A program made the translations under genes and the position numbers. Source: Oscillatoriophycideae cyanobacterium NC_groundwater_1537_Pr4_S-0.65um_50_18 (GTDB lineage: Bacteria; Cyanobacteriota; Cyanobacteriia; Elainellales; Elainellaceae). From it: a DNA stretch of 64,000 nt. Location: contig JACQYI010000036.1 of assembly GCA_016208305.1 (NCBI GenBank), forward strand, positions 140,481 through 204,480, given 5' to 3'. The notes under the pieces are model-generated. The model worked only from the letters and a program-made list of their open reading frames with translations, searched no databases and was not told the DNA's origin. This document shows positions 43,790 to 52,987 of the stretch, in pieces. Numbering within the stretch: the stretch's first letter is position 1; each line of letters opens with the position of its first letter.

Positions 43790-43840
43790 GTGGATTTTAT
43801 GTTTTTAACATCTGTACGGCCTGCAAAACATAAAATTCAC
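43790..43840. terminator. Hairpin downstream of lysS
   Basis: GTGGATTTTATGTTTT (43790-43805) pairs with AAAACATAAAATTCAC (43825-43840) at 15 of 16 positions around a 19-nt loop. It starts 7 nt after the lysS stop. The AT-rich stem is unusual for an intrinsic terminator and may be another dispersed palindrome. The rest of 43841-44175 is promoter space for the lipoprotein gene and holds no gene I can support. Confidence 0.55.
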
Positions 43841-44175
43841 TTTGCGTAATTAAGAGCTGTTGTAAAGTCGCTGATAAAGTTAGTCAGTCCGTCTAAAAAC
43901 GGGTGACAAGCCTAGCCTCGATCGGTTAGGACGGTGGGTAGATAATTTAACCCTCCTCAGTTTTCTGATTTAACCTCCTGATTTGAACCGGCGATCGAGT
44001 ATGTAGTGATACTAGTTTGAGAAATAGATGCGGCAGATTAATCTGCAAAACGCTTAAAGCTACCCAGCAGCCAAAATCGCAAATCTAAAATTCAACTAAG
44101 GTATGACAGTTCAAAAGAGTATGACAGCTTGACTGAGGGGCATTCACTATCAATTACTCTCAAAACGGTTTTCTG

Positions 44176-44793
44176 ATGAAATACGCTTTACGTTTTGCCT
44201 CTCTCATGGTGCTTGCAGCTCTGGTAATTTCTGCCTGCGGAAAAAGTCCAAGTACTGCTAGCAGTGCACCTGCACAGTCTCCCTTAGATACTGCGGCTTC
44301 TCCGGTTGCACCTTCGTCACTCCCCTCCGCATCTCCTGCTCCATCCGTCACAGCTTCCACGACAGATGGGCAAGTTTACAAAGAAAAAAATAACTTATTC
44401 GAGATTACTTTCCCTGAGGGTTACACCTACCAAGAAACAGGGAGCGGTTTGGCCTTTGTCTCTGGAGATCAAGGATTTGGCGGCTCTGTCGATTTTGGGG
44501 CAGCTCAGGGCAACAAGTTGACCAATGAGCAGCTTGAGAAAGCGCTTAAAGATGAGTATGAAAAGCGGCTAGAAGCGCTTGAGTGGCAGGAAACCAAGCC
44601 TCAGCCCGATGGCAGTATTCGCGTAGATTGGACAGGCAAAGATCCCCAGGGTAACGCCTTGGATGCTGTTAGCTTTGTCGAGCAACGGGGAGACACCATC
44701 TACATTCTCAATTTGTTTGGTGTCAACAAGTCCTACCAAGACTACAATAGCGATGCCGAAAAGATTGTGGGTAGCTATCGCGTTAAGCCCTAG
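44176..44793 (+). CDS. Lipoprotein of unknown function
   Basis: 205 residues. Signal peptide with lipobox VISAC (Cys at about 21), then a Ser/Ala/Pro-rich linker to about residue 60 and a globular C-terminal domain (YKEKNNLFEITFPEGYTYQE ... IYILNLFGV ... KIVGSYRVKP). The domain resembles the PsbP-like/DUF1795 fold in its pattern of beta strands, but this is a weak impression. It should be anchored in the periplasmic leaflet of the plasma or thylakoid membrane. Confidence 0.75.
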   Translation: MKYALRFASLMVLAALVISACGKSPSTASSAPAQSPLDTAASPVAPSSLPSASPAPSVTASTTDGQVYKEKNNLFEITFPEGYTYQETGSGLAFVSGDQGFGGSVDFGAAQGNKLTNEQLEKALKDEYEKRLEALEWQETKPQPDGSIRVDWTGKDPQGNALDAVSFVEQRGDTIYILNLFGVNKSYQDYNSDAEKIVGSYRVKP

Positions 44794-44813
44794 CGGTCAG
44801 TCAAGTCATAGTT

Positions 44814-44862
44814 GGCGGGTGGAGGAGTAGAGGGAAACTTCTCATCTACCCGTCTGCCCAGT
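44814..44862. repeat. Heptamer-type repeat hairpin
   Basis: GGCGGGTGGAGGAG ... CTCATCTACCCGTCTGCCC forms an imperfect inverted repeat made of the same degenerate units as 37444-37492. Confidence 0.5.
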
Positions 44863-44938
44863 ACGTCAGTTAATAATTGACAGATCAAAACCCTTCTAAT
44901 TTTCATGTGGCGCTATGCGCTCAAACCTAGTCAAACTT

Positions 44939-44975
44939 AATCCTGAAAGCCGCGTTTAGTAAAGCTTTCAGGATT
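44939..44975. terminator. Rho-independent terminator, probably bidirectional
   Basis: AATCCTGAAAGC (44939-44950) and GCTTTCAGGATT (44964-44975) form a perfect 12-bp stem with a 13-nt loop, followed by CATTCTTTCTT. It separates the lipoprotein gene from the convergent repeat-protein gene. Confidence 0.65.
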
Positions 44976-45100
44976 CATTCTTTCTTACAGCCGTAACTAT
45001 TGGACTTAGAGCATTTTTGCTAGAGGTTTTTGCTAGGGGGCTTACAGGGCAACAAGATGCCTGCAAGCTGCGCCTGGCAAAGATATCCCAAAACAAATCC

Positions 45101-46462
45101 TCAGGGGCTAGCCGATGGCTGCAAAGGTGGCGCAGAAATAACAGGGTCTTGGGTCGCCTGTTGAGTGGGTACAGCCAAAGAGCGATCGCGCTCTATTGCA
45201 GGAAGGTCGGGCTGAGTCGGCAAAGAAACGGGTTGATAAGCGTCAATGGCAGACTCTCTCTCTGGCTCACGGGTTTCTGCGGTGCCGCCTCTCGTCATTT
45301 GATCAAGTTGCTGGGTGCGAGCCGCAGTTTCCAACTCAAACAGCCGATCGCGCCACTGCTCAACCTGCCCATTGGCTTCATCATAAAGCGCCCGTCCCCA
45401 GCCAATTTGATTAGCTTCAACGATCGCAGCTTGTAGAGAATCTATATCCCCTTGGTTGGCCAACGCTTTGGCGCGATCGAGACGCGGCTGATCGTCAAGA
45501 ACTTCAATTTGCCGTCGCCAGCTGCTAATCATTTGTTGCGCTTCTTCGTAGCCATCTGTGCCAAAAATGACCTGCTGCGCTTGGCCAATTGCCGACTGTA
45601 GAGCCTCGGCATCTCCACTTTTGGCGAGACTTCTGGCCTGATTGAGGTGCGCCTTGGCCTCAGCAACTTGTGCTTGATTCATGCGCGATAGCAAATCTCG
45701 TGCAGAGTTAGAAGAGGATTTTCGCGTTTGCTGAGCGGCAGCGAGCACCTGCTTTTCCTCTCCCTCCTTGGCAACTTGCAAATTCCGCATCAGCTCTTGG
45801 TGCTGAGTCGTCGCCCAATACCGATTGCCCAACCCCAGCAAAAGTTTGGCAGAAACAATAACGCCATACCAATTCTTATCCTGAATTTTGCTTTGGGCTT
45901 CTTCGTAAATAGTTTCGGCCTGATGCCAGGTGTCTTGCCATTTTTGAATGCGATCGACTACTAGAGAATGGGTACGCACGTTCTGTGGAACTCTTTCGGC
46001 AATAGCGATCGCTTCTTGAAGATTGCCTTCTTGGTAGGCTTCCTCTCCCAACTGCAAAATGTCGGCTGACCATTTTTGCGTCATCCGATCGGCCTCAGCG
46101 TATAGAGGATGATCGCGAGGAATGTGACTAATCAACTGTAAGGCCGTCTGCAAATCCTGAGGCGTGCGGCGATTGGCTGCAATTTCTCCACAGTACAAGC
46201 GAGTTGCCGGATTGTCTTCTGACCAAGAATCAGACCAGGAGACCGTCAGGCACTTGGGCAAATCGGGCAGGCCAAAAAGTTGAGCCACAGCCCACAGCCC
46301 CAACCCGCCGGGTAAGAGCAGCATGGTCGGCACTCCCAGCCAGAGCCAGAGCCGGGTTAGATAGCGTTGGGTGCGAGTCGGGCGATCGTCTAATGGCGCT
46401 TTTGCTGTTCCTCGTAGCGATCGACTGCCCTTAAACCCAATTTTTTGCAATAGATTCGGCAT
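45101..46462 (-). CDS. Membrane-anchored helical repeat protein (cyanobacterial hypothetical)
   Basis: 453 residues. A basic cytosolic start is followed by a transmembrane helix (LWLGVPTMLLLPGGLGLWAV) and a conserved cysteine-bearing segment: LPDLPKCLTVSW and ATRLYCGEIA. The remainder consists of TPR-like helical repeats rich in Ala/Gln/Glu (EAYQEGNLQEAIAIAERVPQ; ALANQGDIDSLQAAIVEANQ). Such proteins are often labelled chromosome-segregation ATPase in cyanobacterial annotations, but no Walker motif is present here. Function unknown; a periplasmic or cytosolic scaffold is the most that can be said. Confidence 0.72.
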   Translation of the reverse strand: MPNLLQKIGFKGSRSLRGTAKAPLDDRPTRTQRYLTRLWLWLGVPTMLLLPGGLGLWAVAQLFGLPDLPKCLTVSWSDSWSEDNPATRLYCGEIAANRRTPQDLQTALQLISHIPRDHPLYAEADRMTQKWSADILQLGEEAYQEGNLQEAIAIAERVPQNVRTHSLVVDRIQKWQDTWHQAETIYEEAQSKIQDKNWYGVIVSAKLLLGLGNRYWATTQHQELMRNLQVAKEGEEKQVLAAAQQTRKSSSNSARDLLSRMNQAQVAEAKAHLNQARSLAKSGDAEALQSAIGQAQQVIFGTDGYEEAQQMISSWRRQIEVLDDQPRLDRAKALANQGDIDSLQAAIVEANQIGWGRALYDEANGQVEQWRDRLFELETAARTQQLDQMTRGGTAETREPERESAIDAYQPVSLPTQPDLPAIERDRSLAVPTQQATQDPVISAPPLQPSASP

Positions 46463-46864
46463 AGCCTAATTTCAGCATAGAAGAATCAACTTTAGACTCT
46501 GAATTTTCTGAATTCAGGTTGGGGAAGCTAAACAGGTGACTGATCAAACAAGCTTGGTTTCACCAGCATAACTTGGGTCTTTCAATCGGCAATGATTCTG
46601 AACCTGTTGTTTATTTTTTTGAAAGGCTTGTAGGGCAACTGTGAACTCTGGCTCTAATCTTGAAGTTTTGTAAATCTCATCTTTGCCAGGGCTGAGATCC
46701 GCTAACCTTTATGGCGAGTTGCTAGGTCAAGCTAGCTCGCTAAAATCAGCAGCGTCAATTTATCCCCGATCCTTGCAGTCAGATTCTTTTGTTTTGAGTC
46801 CTTGCCAGAAAGCGGCAAGCTTGCTAAAAATAAACAGCCCATTCCTGGAAACAAGCTTTGGGCG
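46463..46864. other. Divergent spacer
   Basis: About 400 nt between divergent genes; promoters for both must lie here. I see no small gene or structured RNA that stands out. An in-frame TTG at 46802 would extend the hydrolase gene by 21 codons. Confidence 0.4.
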
Positions 46865-48496
46865 ATGCCCTGGAAGGATCAGCCAGTCGCTGGCAGTGCC
46901 CTGTCTAGTTCAGTTGTGTTAGAGGTATCATCTGTGCTGGAATCGAGTCATCCAAAAGAGTCGTCGCGTCGTCGTGCAGCCCGTCGCCCGTCTTCGGTAC
47001 AGACTTCCCCCCAACCCGCATTGCCACCCCGCAAGAGCCGCTCTGAGGCTGAACCGTTAGAACGGCAGCGGCGAGCACCCTTGACTCCAGACACAGAGCG
47101 TAGAGGGCATGATGCCAGACGAGACTCGTCCCGCCTGGGAGGTGAGCCGTCTCGGCGCAGTTCACAATCGGCTAAGCGGACTACGGCAGGAAGCGCTGCA
47201 AATAGCCGTTTCCCCCTTAAGCCAGAAGCTGAACCCGGAACAGAGGCTAGAAATCAGGGAAATGCCCCCAAGCGCGGGAGAGGCGATCGCTCGGAGGGCA
47301 CCCCCCTCAAGCGCCAGCCCAGAACGAAGCGCGATCGTCGTCCGACTCCTCCGTTATTGCATTTAGTCCGCCTGCTGATTCTGGGTGTAGGGGTGGGAGC
47401 CATTGCTGGAACAGCGATTTCAGTTTGGAATCCTGCTATTCACCCCTCAGCCTCAGCGACTCAGCAAATTCACTCAGCAACGTTGGGCAGTGATAGTGGC
47501 GGCATGGGTCTAGGGCGATCGACCGCGGCAACTCTGCTGGCCAAAGGGCAAGAACTCACCGGACTGACGCCCAAGATCGTACCCATGACGCAAGAGAACA
47601 AAGATCTGGTGCCAGGGGCGTTTCTCGTCGATCTCGATACGGGCGACTACTTCAGCCTGAATGGATCGGCTGGATTTTCGGCAGCGAGCATGATCAAAGT
47701 GCCCATCTTGGTTGCCCTGTTTCAAGATGTGGATGCAGGTCGGGTACGGCTAGATGAAAAGCTGGTCTTGCAGCAAGTCGATGTGGGCGAAGGATCTGGA
47801 GATATGCAATATGCTCCGATCGGCTCAGAATATACGGTGCTGCAAACAGCAACCAACATGATTACGATTAGCGACAATACAGCCACAAACATGGTAATTC
47901 GTCGGCTGGGCGGCATTGATGTGCTAAACCAGCGCTTTAGCCAATGGGGATTACAGCAGACGGGCCTTCGCAACCTGCTGCCCGATCTGGCCGGAACCAA
48001 CCTGACCTCACCTAAGGAACTATCTATGCTTATGGCAATGGTGAGCCAGGGTGAGTTGCTGTCTATGAAGTCTCGCGATCGCGCCCTTGATATCATGCAG
48101 CGCACCGTCACAGATACGCTGCTTCCAACCTCTTTGGGTGAGGGCAGCACCATCTCTCACAAGACAGGCGACATTGGCTCTCTCGTGGGCGATACGGGCA
48201 TTATTGATATGCCCAACGGCAAGCGCTATGCCATTACCCTGATGGTGAAGCGTCCCCATAACGACGATCGCGCCCAAGAATTGATTCGTCAGATGGCTGG
48301 CACAGTTTACGACTATCTCAACCAATCAGTAGGCGGGCGCAGCGTTGTTCCGGCTGAAGGGTCTGCTCCAGAGGCTAATCCAGAGGTTAATCCAGAAGAA
48401 GCGTCAGGAGACCAGACTGATCCTAATCCTTCCGTTGACTCAGAGCCAAGTTTGGAGGAAGCGTTGCCTAATGATGGTGCGATGATGGTGCGGTGA
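46865..48496 (+). CDS. Class A beta-lactamase-fold serine hydrolase, membrane-anchored
   Basis: 543 residues from ATG 46865. Residues to about 160 are very basic and disordered (SSHPKESSRRRAARRPSS; many Arg/Pro). A transmembrane helix follows (VRLLILGVGVGAIAGTAISV). The hydrolase domain has the nucleophile in SAASMIKVPILVALF (SxxK, near 273), SDN in TISDNTATNM near 335, and KTG in SHKTGDIGSLVGD near 432, so all class A catalytic boxes are present. The tail is acidic (EANPEVNPEEASGDQTD). The long cytosolic basic tail argues for a cell-wall enzyme anchored to the membrane rather than a secreted resistance enzyme; activity against beta-lactams is not excluded. Confidence 0.85.
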   Translation: MPWKDQPVAGSALSSSVVLEVSSVLESSHPKESSRRRAARRPSSVQTSPQPALPPRKSRSEAEPLERQRRAPLTPDTERRGHDARRDSSRLGGEPSRRSSQSAKRTTAGSAANSRFPLKPEAEPGTEARNQGNAPKRGRGDRSEGTPLKRQPRTKRDRRPTPPLLHLVRLLILGVGVGAIAGTAISVWNPAIHPSASATQQIHSATLGSDSGGMGLGRSTAATLLAKGQELTGLTPKIVPMTQENKDLVPGAFLVDLDTGDYFSLNGSAGFSAASMIKVPILVALFQDVDAGRVRLDEKLVLQQVDVGEGSGDMQYAPIGSEYTVLQTATNMITISDNTATNMVIRRLGGIDVLNQRFSQWGLQQTGLRNLLPDLAGTNLTSPKELSMLMAMVSQGELLSMKSRDRALDIMQRTVTDTLLPTSLGEGSTISHKTGDIGSLVGDTGIIDMPNGKRYAITLMVKRPHNDDRAQELIRQMAGTVYDYLNQSVGGRSVVPAEGSAPEANPEVNPEEASGDQTDPNPSVDSEPSLEEALPNDGAMMVR

Positions 48497-48539
48497 TGGG
48501 AGGGTGTGATAAGGCGAGAGGGTGGTAGATGGATTGCTG

Positions 48540-50339
48540 CTATTTGATGTCAAAATTCAATGGCAAGCGGCTATAGACCCCAAGCGGATCAGAGTTCGAT
48601 CGCAAAATATCTAGCTCCTTACTGAGTTTTTGCACCTGCTGAGTCAGTGGATCGGTTGTGGCCTGTGTAGAAGCGCCCAGAAGTCTGCCGAGTTGCTCTT
48701 CGAGCGATCGGGGCTTGGGGTATTCTTCAATTTGCCAGTCTTCGTCTAAATTAGCTGCTTTAACAGCCGCTTTGATGGCATCTTCTAATCCGCCCAGCTC
48801 ATCGACAAGACCGAGATTTTTAGCCTGTAAGCCAGACCAGACGCGGCCTTGAGCAATCTCTGCCACCTTTGCTTTGGGCAAGCGACGCGACTCTGCCACG
48901 AGGCTAATAAACTGATCGTAAATTCGATCGACTACCCGCTGCCCGATCGCTAGCTCCTCAGGCGTTTTGGGGCGTGAGACTGTGCTGCTATCGGCTAGCC
49001 GTCCCGTTTTGACCGTATCCCACGTAATGCCGTTGTTGCTGGCAATGCCTTGAAGGTTGGGCAAAACGCCAAATACGCCAATTGATCCGGTAATTGTGGT
49101 GGGTGAAGCAAAGATTTGGCTGGCATTGGTAGCGATTTGGTAGCCGCCCGATGCTGCATAAGTTCCCATCGAGACCATGACAGGCTTTTTGGCTTTGGTG
49201 AGCGACATTTCACGCGCCACAAGTGCCGAAGCCGTAGCGCTGCCCCCCGGACTGTTGACCCGTAACACAATGGCCTTGACACTGTCGTCTTGACGCAGTT
49301 TGCGTAAGAGCCTAGCTAAGGCATCGCCCCCAATTTGACCTGTGCCGCCCTCACCGCTGACAATATCGCCCTCGGCATAGATAACGGCTATTTGATTGCT
49401 AGAGACTTGCCGATCAGCAGCCATTGCGGCGACATAGCTGGATAAGTCAATTTGGCGTAGGCTTTCACTGCCTTTTTCTTCACCCGTCAAGCCCTGAAGT
49501 TCGGCGATCACCTCATCTTCGTAGACCACTTTATCAATCAGTCCCGCAGCCTTGGCTTGTTCTGGCATTAACATACCCTGGCGATCGGCAATCGACTGAA
49601 TCTGCTGCGGCGTCAGCTTCCGGCTCTTGGCGGCAGCGTTGGCAAACTCATTCCAAAAATCGGTGAGCAAAGCCTGGGTTTGAGCCTTGGCTTCAGGGCT
49701 ATTCTGCGATCGCGTCAGCGGTTCAATCGCGGCCTTAAATTTGCCCACTCGCAAAATTTGCAGACCCACTCCATACTTTTGCAGTGCCCCAGCAAAGAAA
49801 GTGCTTTCAGAACTGAAGCCGTTGATTTCTAGCAGACTGCTGGGGTTGAGCAGCACCGTGTTTGCTACCGAAGCCAGGTAGTAATCTTTTTCCTGCCACT
49901 GCACGTCATCGTAAGCAAAGATGGGCTTGCCCGACTGCCGAAATCCTTCGAGCGCTTGCCGAACTTCTCGCAGCGTGGCAAAGCCCGAACCCGAACCTAT
50001 CGGCTGCACGCGACCATAGAGCAGTAGTCCTTTGATTCGATCGTCTGTGGTGGAGCGGCGAATGGCCTCGATAGCCGTTCGCAATGGAATAGAACCGCCT
50101 CTGCTGCCGCCAGATAATGCCGCCCCCAAAATAGCTGTAGGCTCTGCCGCAGTGCTAGAGTCAGTGATTTCTTCTGACAGATCAAAGGTCAGAATGGAGT
50201 CTGCCTCAACTTGAGGCCCTGTGTCTCGGCTACTCGAAGCGATCGCTACAAACAGTGCCGTCAGCCCAGCCATCCCTAGCGTACAAAACAGAATGATTCC
50301 AGCTAGGGTTGCAAACGTATATTTGAAAAAGTCGCGCAT
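48540..50339 (-). CDS. sppA: Signal peptide peptidase SppA, 67-kDa type
   Basis: 599 residues with an N-terminal membrane anchor (FATLAGIILFCTLGMAGLTA) and two tandem peptidase-fold halves, as in E. coli SppA. The catalytic Lys is in VGKFKAAIEPLTR near residue 200 of the first half, and the nucleophilic Ser in VSMGTYAASGGYQIA near 390 of the second. SppA degrades cleaved signal peptides in the membrane; in cyanobacteria it has been linked to light acclimation and phycobilisome changes. Intact in length and active site. Confidence 0.93.
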   Translation of the reverse strand: MRDFFKYTFATLAGIILFCTLGMAGLTALFVAIASSSRDTGPQVEADSILTFDLSEEITDSSTAAEPTAILGAALSGGSRGGSIPLRTAIEAIRRSTTDDRIKGLLLYGRVQPIGSGSGFATLREVRQALEGFRQSGKPIFAYDDVQWQEKDYYLASVANTVLLNPSSLLEINGFSSESTFFAGALQKYGVGLQILRVGKFKAAIEPLTRSQNSPEAKAQTQALLTDFWNEFANAAAKSRKLTPQQIQSIADRQGMLMPEQAKAAGLIDKVVYEDEVIAELQGLTGEEKGSESLRQIDLSSYVAAMAADRQVSSNQIAVIYAEGDIVSGEGGTGQIGGDALARLLRKLRQDDSVKAIVLRVNSPGGSATASALVAREMSLTKAKKPVMVSMGTYAASGGYQIATNASQIFASPTTITGSIGVFGVLPNLQGIASNNGITWDTVKTGRLADSSTVSRPKTPEELAIGQRVVDRIYDQFISLVAESRRLPKAKVAEIAQGRVWSGLQAKNLGLVDELGGLEDAIKAAVKAANLDEDWQIEEYPKPRSLEEQLGRLLGASTQATTDPLTQQVQKLSKELDILRSNSDPLGVYSRLPLNFDIK

Positions 50340-50409
50340 TTAAAGAAAATTGGGGAGAACAATTGAGAGATAGGGAATCGAGATAGAGAAATACCCGTGA
50401 AGAATACTC

Positions 50410-51501
50410 TCATAGTACCCGCTGCAACATGCCAGGCTGCTTCAGTCCTGCCAGCGTCGCATTTCCGGTGCAAAAAAGTACGGTCGCAAGCTCTGCGGTG
50501 AGTGCCTCCATTAACAGGTGCAATGCTGCTTCAGAGTCGGCTGCCGCCTGCAAAAAAGGCAGCGCCAGTCCAGCCAGATCTGCTCCTAGAGCGATCGCTT
50601 TTGCCCCATCCAATCCGTCGCGCAGACCCCCTGAAGCAATCAGCGGTATATGGGGGGCGATCGCTCGAATGTCGGTAATGCATTCGGCAGTGGGAATGCC
50701 CCAGTTGGCAAAGGTCTTGCCCAATCGTCGCTGGCGGTGATCCTGGGCGCGTTCGCTCTCCACCCTAGCCCAAGAAGTGCCTCCTGCCCCGGCCACATCA
50801 ATAGCGCTTACGCCTGCTGCTATCAGCTTTTGCGCCATGTCTGCCGAAATCCCGTTGCCCACCTCTTTGGCAATCACGGGCACAGGCAGCTTCTCGCACA
50901 GGAGGGCAATTTTATCCAGCAGTCCTCGAAAGTTAGTATCTCCTTGGGTTTGCACACACTCTTGCAGCGGATTGAGATGCAAGATCAAGGCATCGGCTTC
51001 TAGGCAATCGACTACGCGCTGGCATTCCTCAAAGCCATAGCGGTAGTTCAACTGCACCGCGCCCAAATTGGCAAACAGCAAAATATCAGGCGCTAACGAT
51101 CGCACCGCAAAGGTGGGTTCCACTTGAGGATTCTCGATCGCGACCCGCTGAGATCCCACGCCCATCGCGATGCGGTAGTGCTGGGCTACCGTTGCCAACC
51201 GATAGTTGATCGTCTGGGCTAACGCTGTGCCCCCTGTCATGGAAGAGATCAGCAGCGGCGCATTCAACACCTTGCCCAAAAAGCGGATAGACAGGTCGAT
51301 CTCGCTGCGATCGAGTTCTGGCAAACAGCAATGGCTAAAGCGATACCGCTCGAATCCGGTGGTCTGCTGAGACTGTACATCATCCTCTAAACAAACGCGC
51401 AGATGGTCAGCCTTGCGGTTCTGGGTTGCGGCGGCAGCCGGACTCGCATCAGGAGCAGATGGCGCAGATAAATTGGTTAACGGATTGGTCGAGGTATTCA
51501 C
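50410..51501 (-). CDS. fni: Type 2 isopentenyl-diphosphate delta-isomerase
   Basis: 363 residues. FMN-dependent TIM-barrel enzyme converting IPP to DMAPP in the MEP isoprenoid pathway. Features: [78 protein letters not shown] and a glycine-rich phosphate/FMN site VAGAGGTSW and [20 protein letters not shown]. The first 25 residues are Ala/Pro/Ser-rich and variable. Type 2 is the usual isomerase in cyanobacteria. Confidence 0.94.
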   Translation of the reverse strand: MNTSTNPLTNLSAPSAPDASPAAAATQNRKADHLRVCLEDDVQSQQTTGFERYRFSHCCLPELDRSEIDLSIRFLGKVLNAPLLISSMTGGTALAQTINYRLATVAQHYRIAMGVGSQRVAIENPQVEPTFAVRSLAPDILLFANLGAVQLNYRYGFEECQRVVDCLEADALILHLNPLQECVQTQGDTNFRGLLDKIALLCEKLPVPVIAKEVGNGISADMAQKLIAAGVSAIDVAGAGGTSWARVESERAQDHRQRRLGKTFANWGIPTAECITDIRAIAPHIPLIASGGLRDGLDGAKAIALGADLAGLALPFLQAAADSEAALHLLMEALTAELATVLFCTGNATLAGLKQPGMLQRVL

Positions 51502-51572
51502 GGTTTAGGATGTGGGGCAAGCGAGGAAGGGATTAAGCTAGTGTGCCATGCGATCGCCCGAAAAATCACAAA

Positions 51573-52022
51573 TCAGCGGCGCTCAAATCCCCATTCGGCA
51601 TCTGTGAGAATGCGGGCGGTGCCAATGCCCGCCGCGATCGCCCCCACTTTGAACCCTGCCTGGACTGTGCCCTGTAAGCCTGCCGCCAGATCACCCCGCT
51701 GAAAGTACACTAACGCCTTATAGGCCGTGATGCTGGGCACCATGCAGATGATGCCCGGCAGCGAAAATAGCACCAAAGGGAGGTAGAGCGATCGCGATGG
51801 CACAATGCCTACCAGCCCGACAAAAAAAGCCCCTAAAAAAGTTGCACCCATGCTGCCCATGCCCAAATTTTCTGCTGTCAATCGCAGCAGGTGCCCTCCC
51901 ATGCCGATCGCCGCACAAATAAACAGGGCTTTGCGGGGCGTATTGAACAGAATCGCGAAACCCAAAGTGCCGACAAAGCTCAGCAGGGCGTTTAGCAAAA
52001 AATCCATGACCAGCATGTGCAA
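51573..52022 (-). CDS. ThrE-type threonine/serine exporter, C-terminal-half subunit
   Basis: 149 residues, about five hydrophobic helices (DFLLNALLSFVGTLGFAILF; GATFLGAFFVGLVGIVPSRS; PGIICMVPSITAYKALVYFQ). It matches DUF3815/ThrE_2, which is fused to the DUF1212 half in full-length ThrE but split here. The partner gene ends 10 nt upstream. Start could be any of three in-frame ATGs within six codons. Plasma membrane; export of Thr/Ser is inferred from the family. Confidence 0.8.
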   Translation of the reverse strand: MHMLVMDFLLNALLSFVGTLGFAILFNTPRKALFICAAIGMGGHLLRLTAENLGMGSMGATFLGAFFVGLVGIVPSRSLYLPLVLFSLPGIICMVPSITAYKALVYFQRGDLAAGLQGTVQAGFKVGAIAAGIGTARILTDAEWGFERR

Positions 52023-52031
52023 AGACCTGAA

Positions 52032-52892
52032 TTAAGAAAGACTCAAGCCTACCAGCGACATGCCCAGCATCATACCAAATGCCCCTCCGACCAGCAGCAG
52101 CAACGCATACACAACCCGCGTCATACCCGAAATCAGATCGAGCCGTACCAGATCAAGAGCCGCCGTCACCAGCGGCATACCCGGCACTAAAAATAGAACG
52201 GCTGCCAGAAAGGCCGAGTCTGGTATTTGAGGTATCCACCCGACCCAGAGCAGAGCTTTGAGGGCAAAATGGCACAGCAGCGTGGCGATCGCCGCACAAA
52301 TAACCGTAATGGCGATCGGGTTGAGATACCTACGGCTCAGCCGCATCCGTATCCCTTGCCCGATGCCCGATGCCACCATCGCCGCCATAAATTCCGGGGC
52401 ACTTCCTCCATTCAGCCCAGCAAAGGCACCGCAGGCGATCGCCACTGCCAGGATGATGAGCCGAGGGGAATAGAGAGGCGGCTTTGCTTCAATCTTGTCT
52501 AAAGCCAGCATGAGGCTGCTGGGCGTAGCATCATGGGGAATGTGCTGAGACAAAAACTCTACATCGCTCAGACGGCTCATGTTCACCCCAATGGTATGAA
52601 TTCGCGCCACTTGGGTATAGTGCATAGCGCCTCGATGCGCAGATGCCGTGATTCCAGTCAATGTGGTAAAAGCATCTAGCCGCTCTATTCCAAAAGTCAA
52701 AGCCACCTGCCGCATGGCTTCCTCAACGCGAAAGCTGACCGTGCCGCAGCGCAGCATCAATGTGCCAAACCGCATGACTACCTGCATTACCTGGGCGAGT
52801 TCGGCAGTCGTCATTTCAGAGGAAGGGGCGATCGGCTCAGACGGTATGCTTTCAAGCCTGCTGCTATCCGGCCTCTGGGTTCCGTCCGACAT
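52032..52892 (-). CDS. ThrE-type threonine/serine exporter, N-terminal-half subunit (DUF1212)
   Basis: 286 residues from ATG 52892, chosen because AGGGG lies six bases upstream; an ATG at 52937 is possible. The soluble N-terminal part has the DUF1212 block (LAQVMQVVMRFGTLMLRCGT, SFRVEEAMRQVALTFGI, AMHYTQVARIHTIGVNMSRL). Then come about five helices, including LIILAVAIACGAFAGLNGGS, FLAAVLFLVPGMPLVTAALD and a C-terminal pair. With the adjacent 149-residue half it completes a ThrE transporter. Function by homology: proton-coupled Thr/Ser export. Confidence 0.83.
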   Translation of the reverse strand: MSDGTQRPDSSRLESIPSEPIAPSSEMTTAELAQVMQVVMRFGTLMLRCGTVSFRVEEAMRQVALTFGIERLDAFTTLTGITASAHRGAMHYTQVARIHTIGVNMSRLSDVEFLSQHIPHDATPSSLMLALDKIEAKPPLYSPRLIILAVAIACGAFAGLNGGSAPEFMAAMVASGIGQGIRMRLSRRYLNPIAITVICAAIATLLCHFALKALLWVGWIPQIPDSAFLAAVLFLVPGMPLVTAALDLVRLDLISGMTRVVYALLLLVGGAFGMMLGMSLVGLSLS

Positions 52893-52987
52893 ACCGCCCC
52901 TAATCCTCTGAACGATAAAACACATCTCACAACACAAGCTCTATAGCTAATTTTGTGAGGAACCTAAAATCAGCAGCGCCAAAAAAT

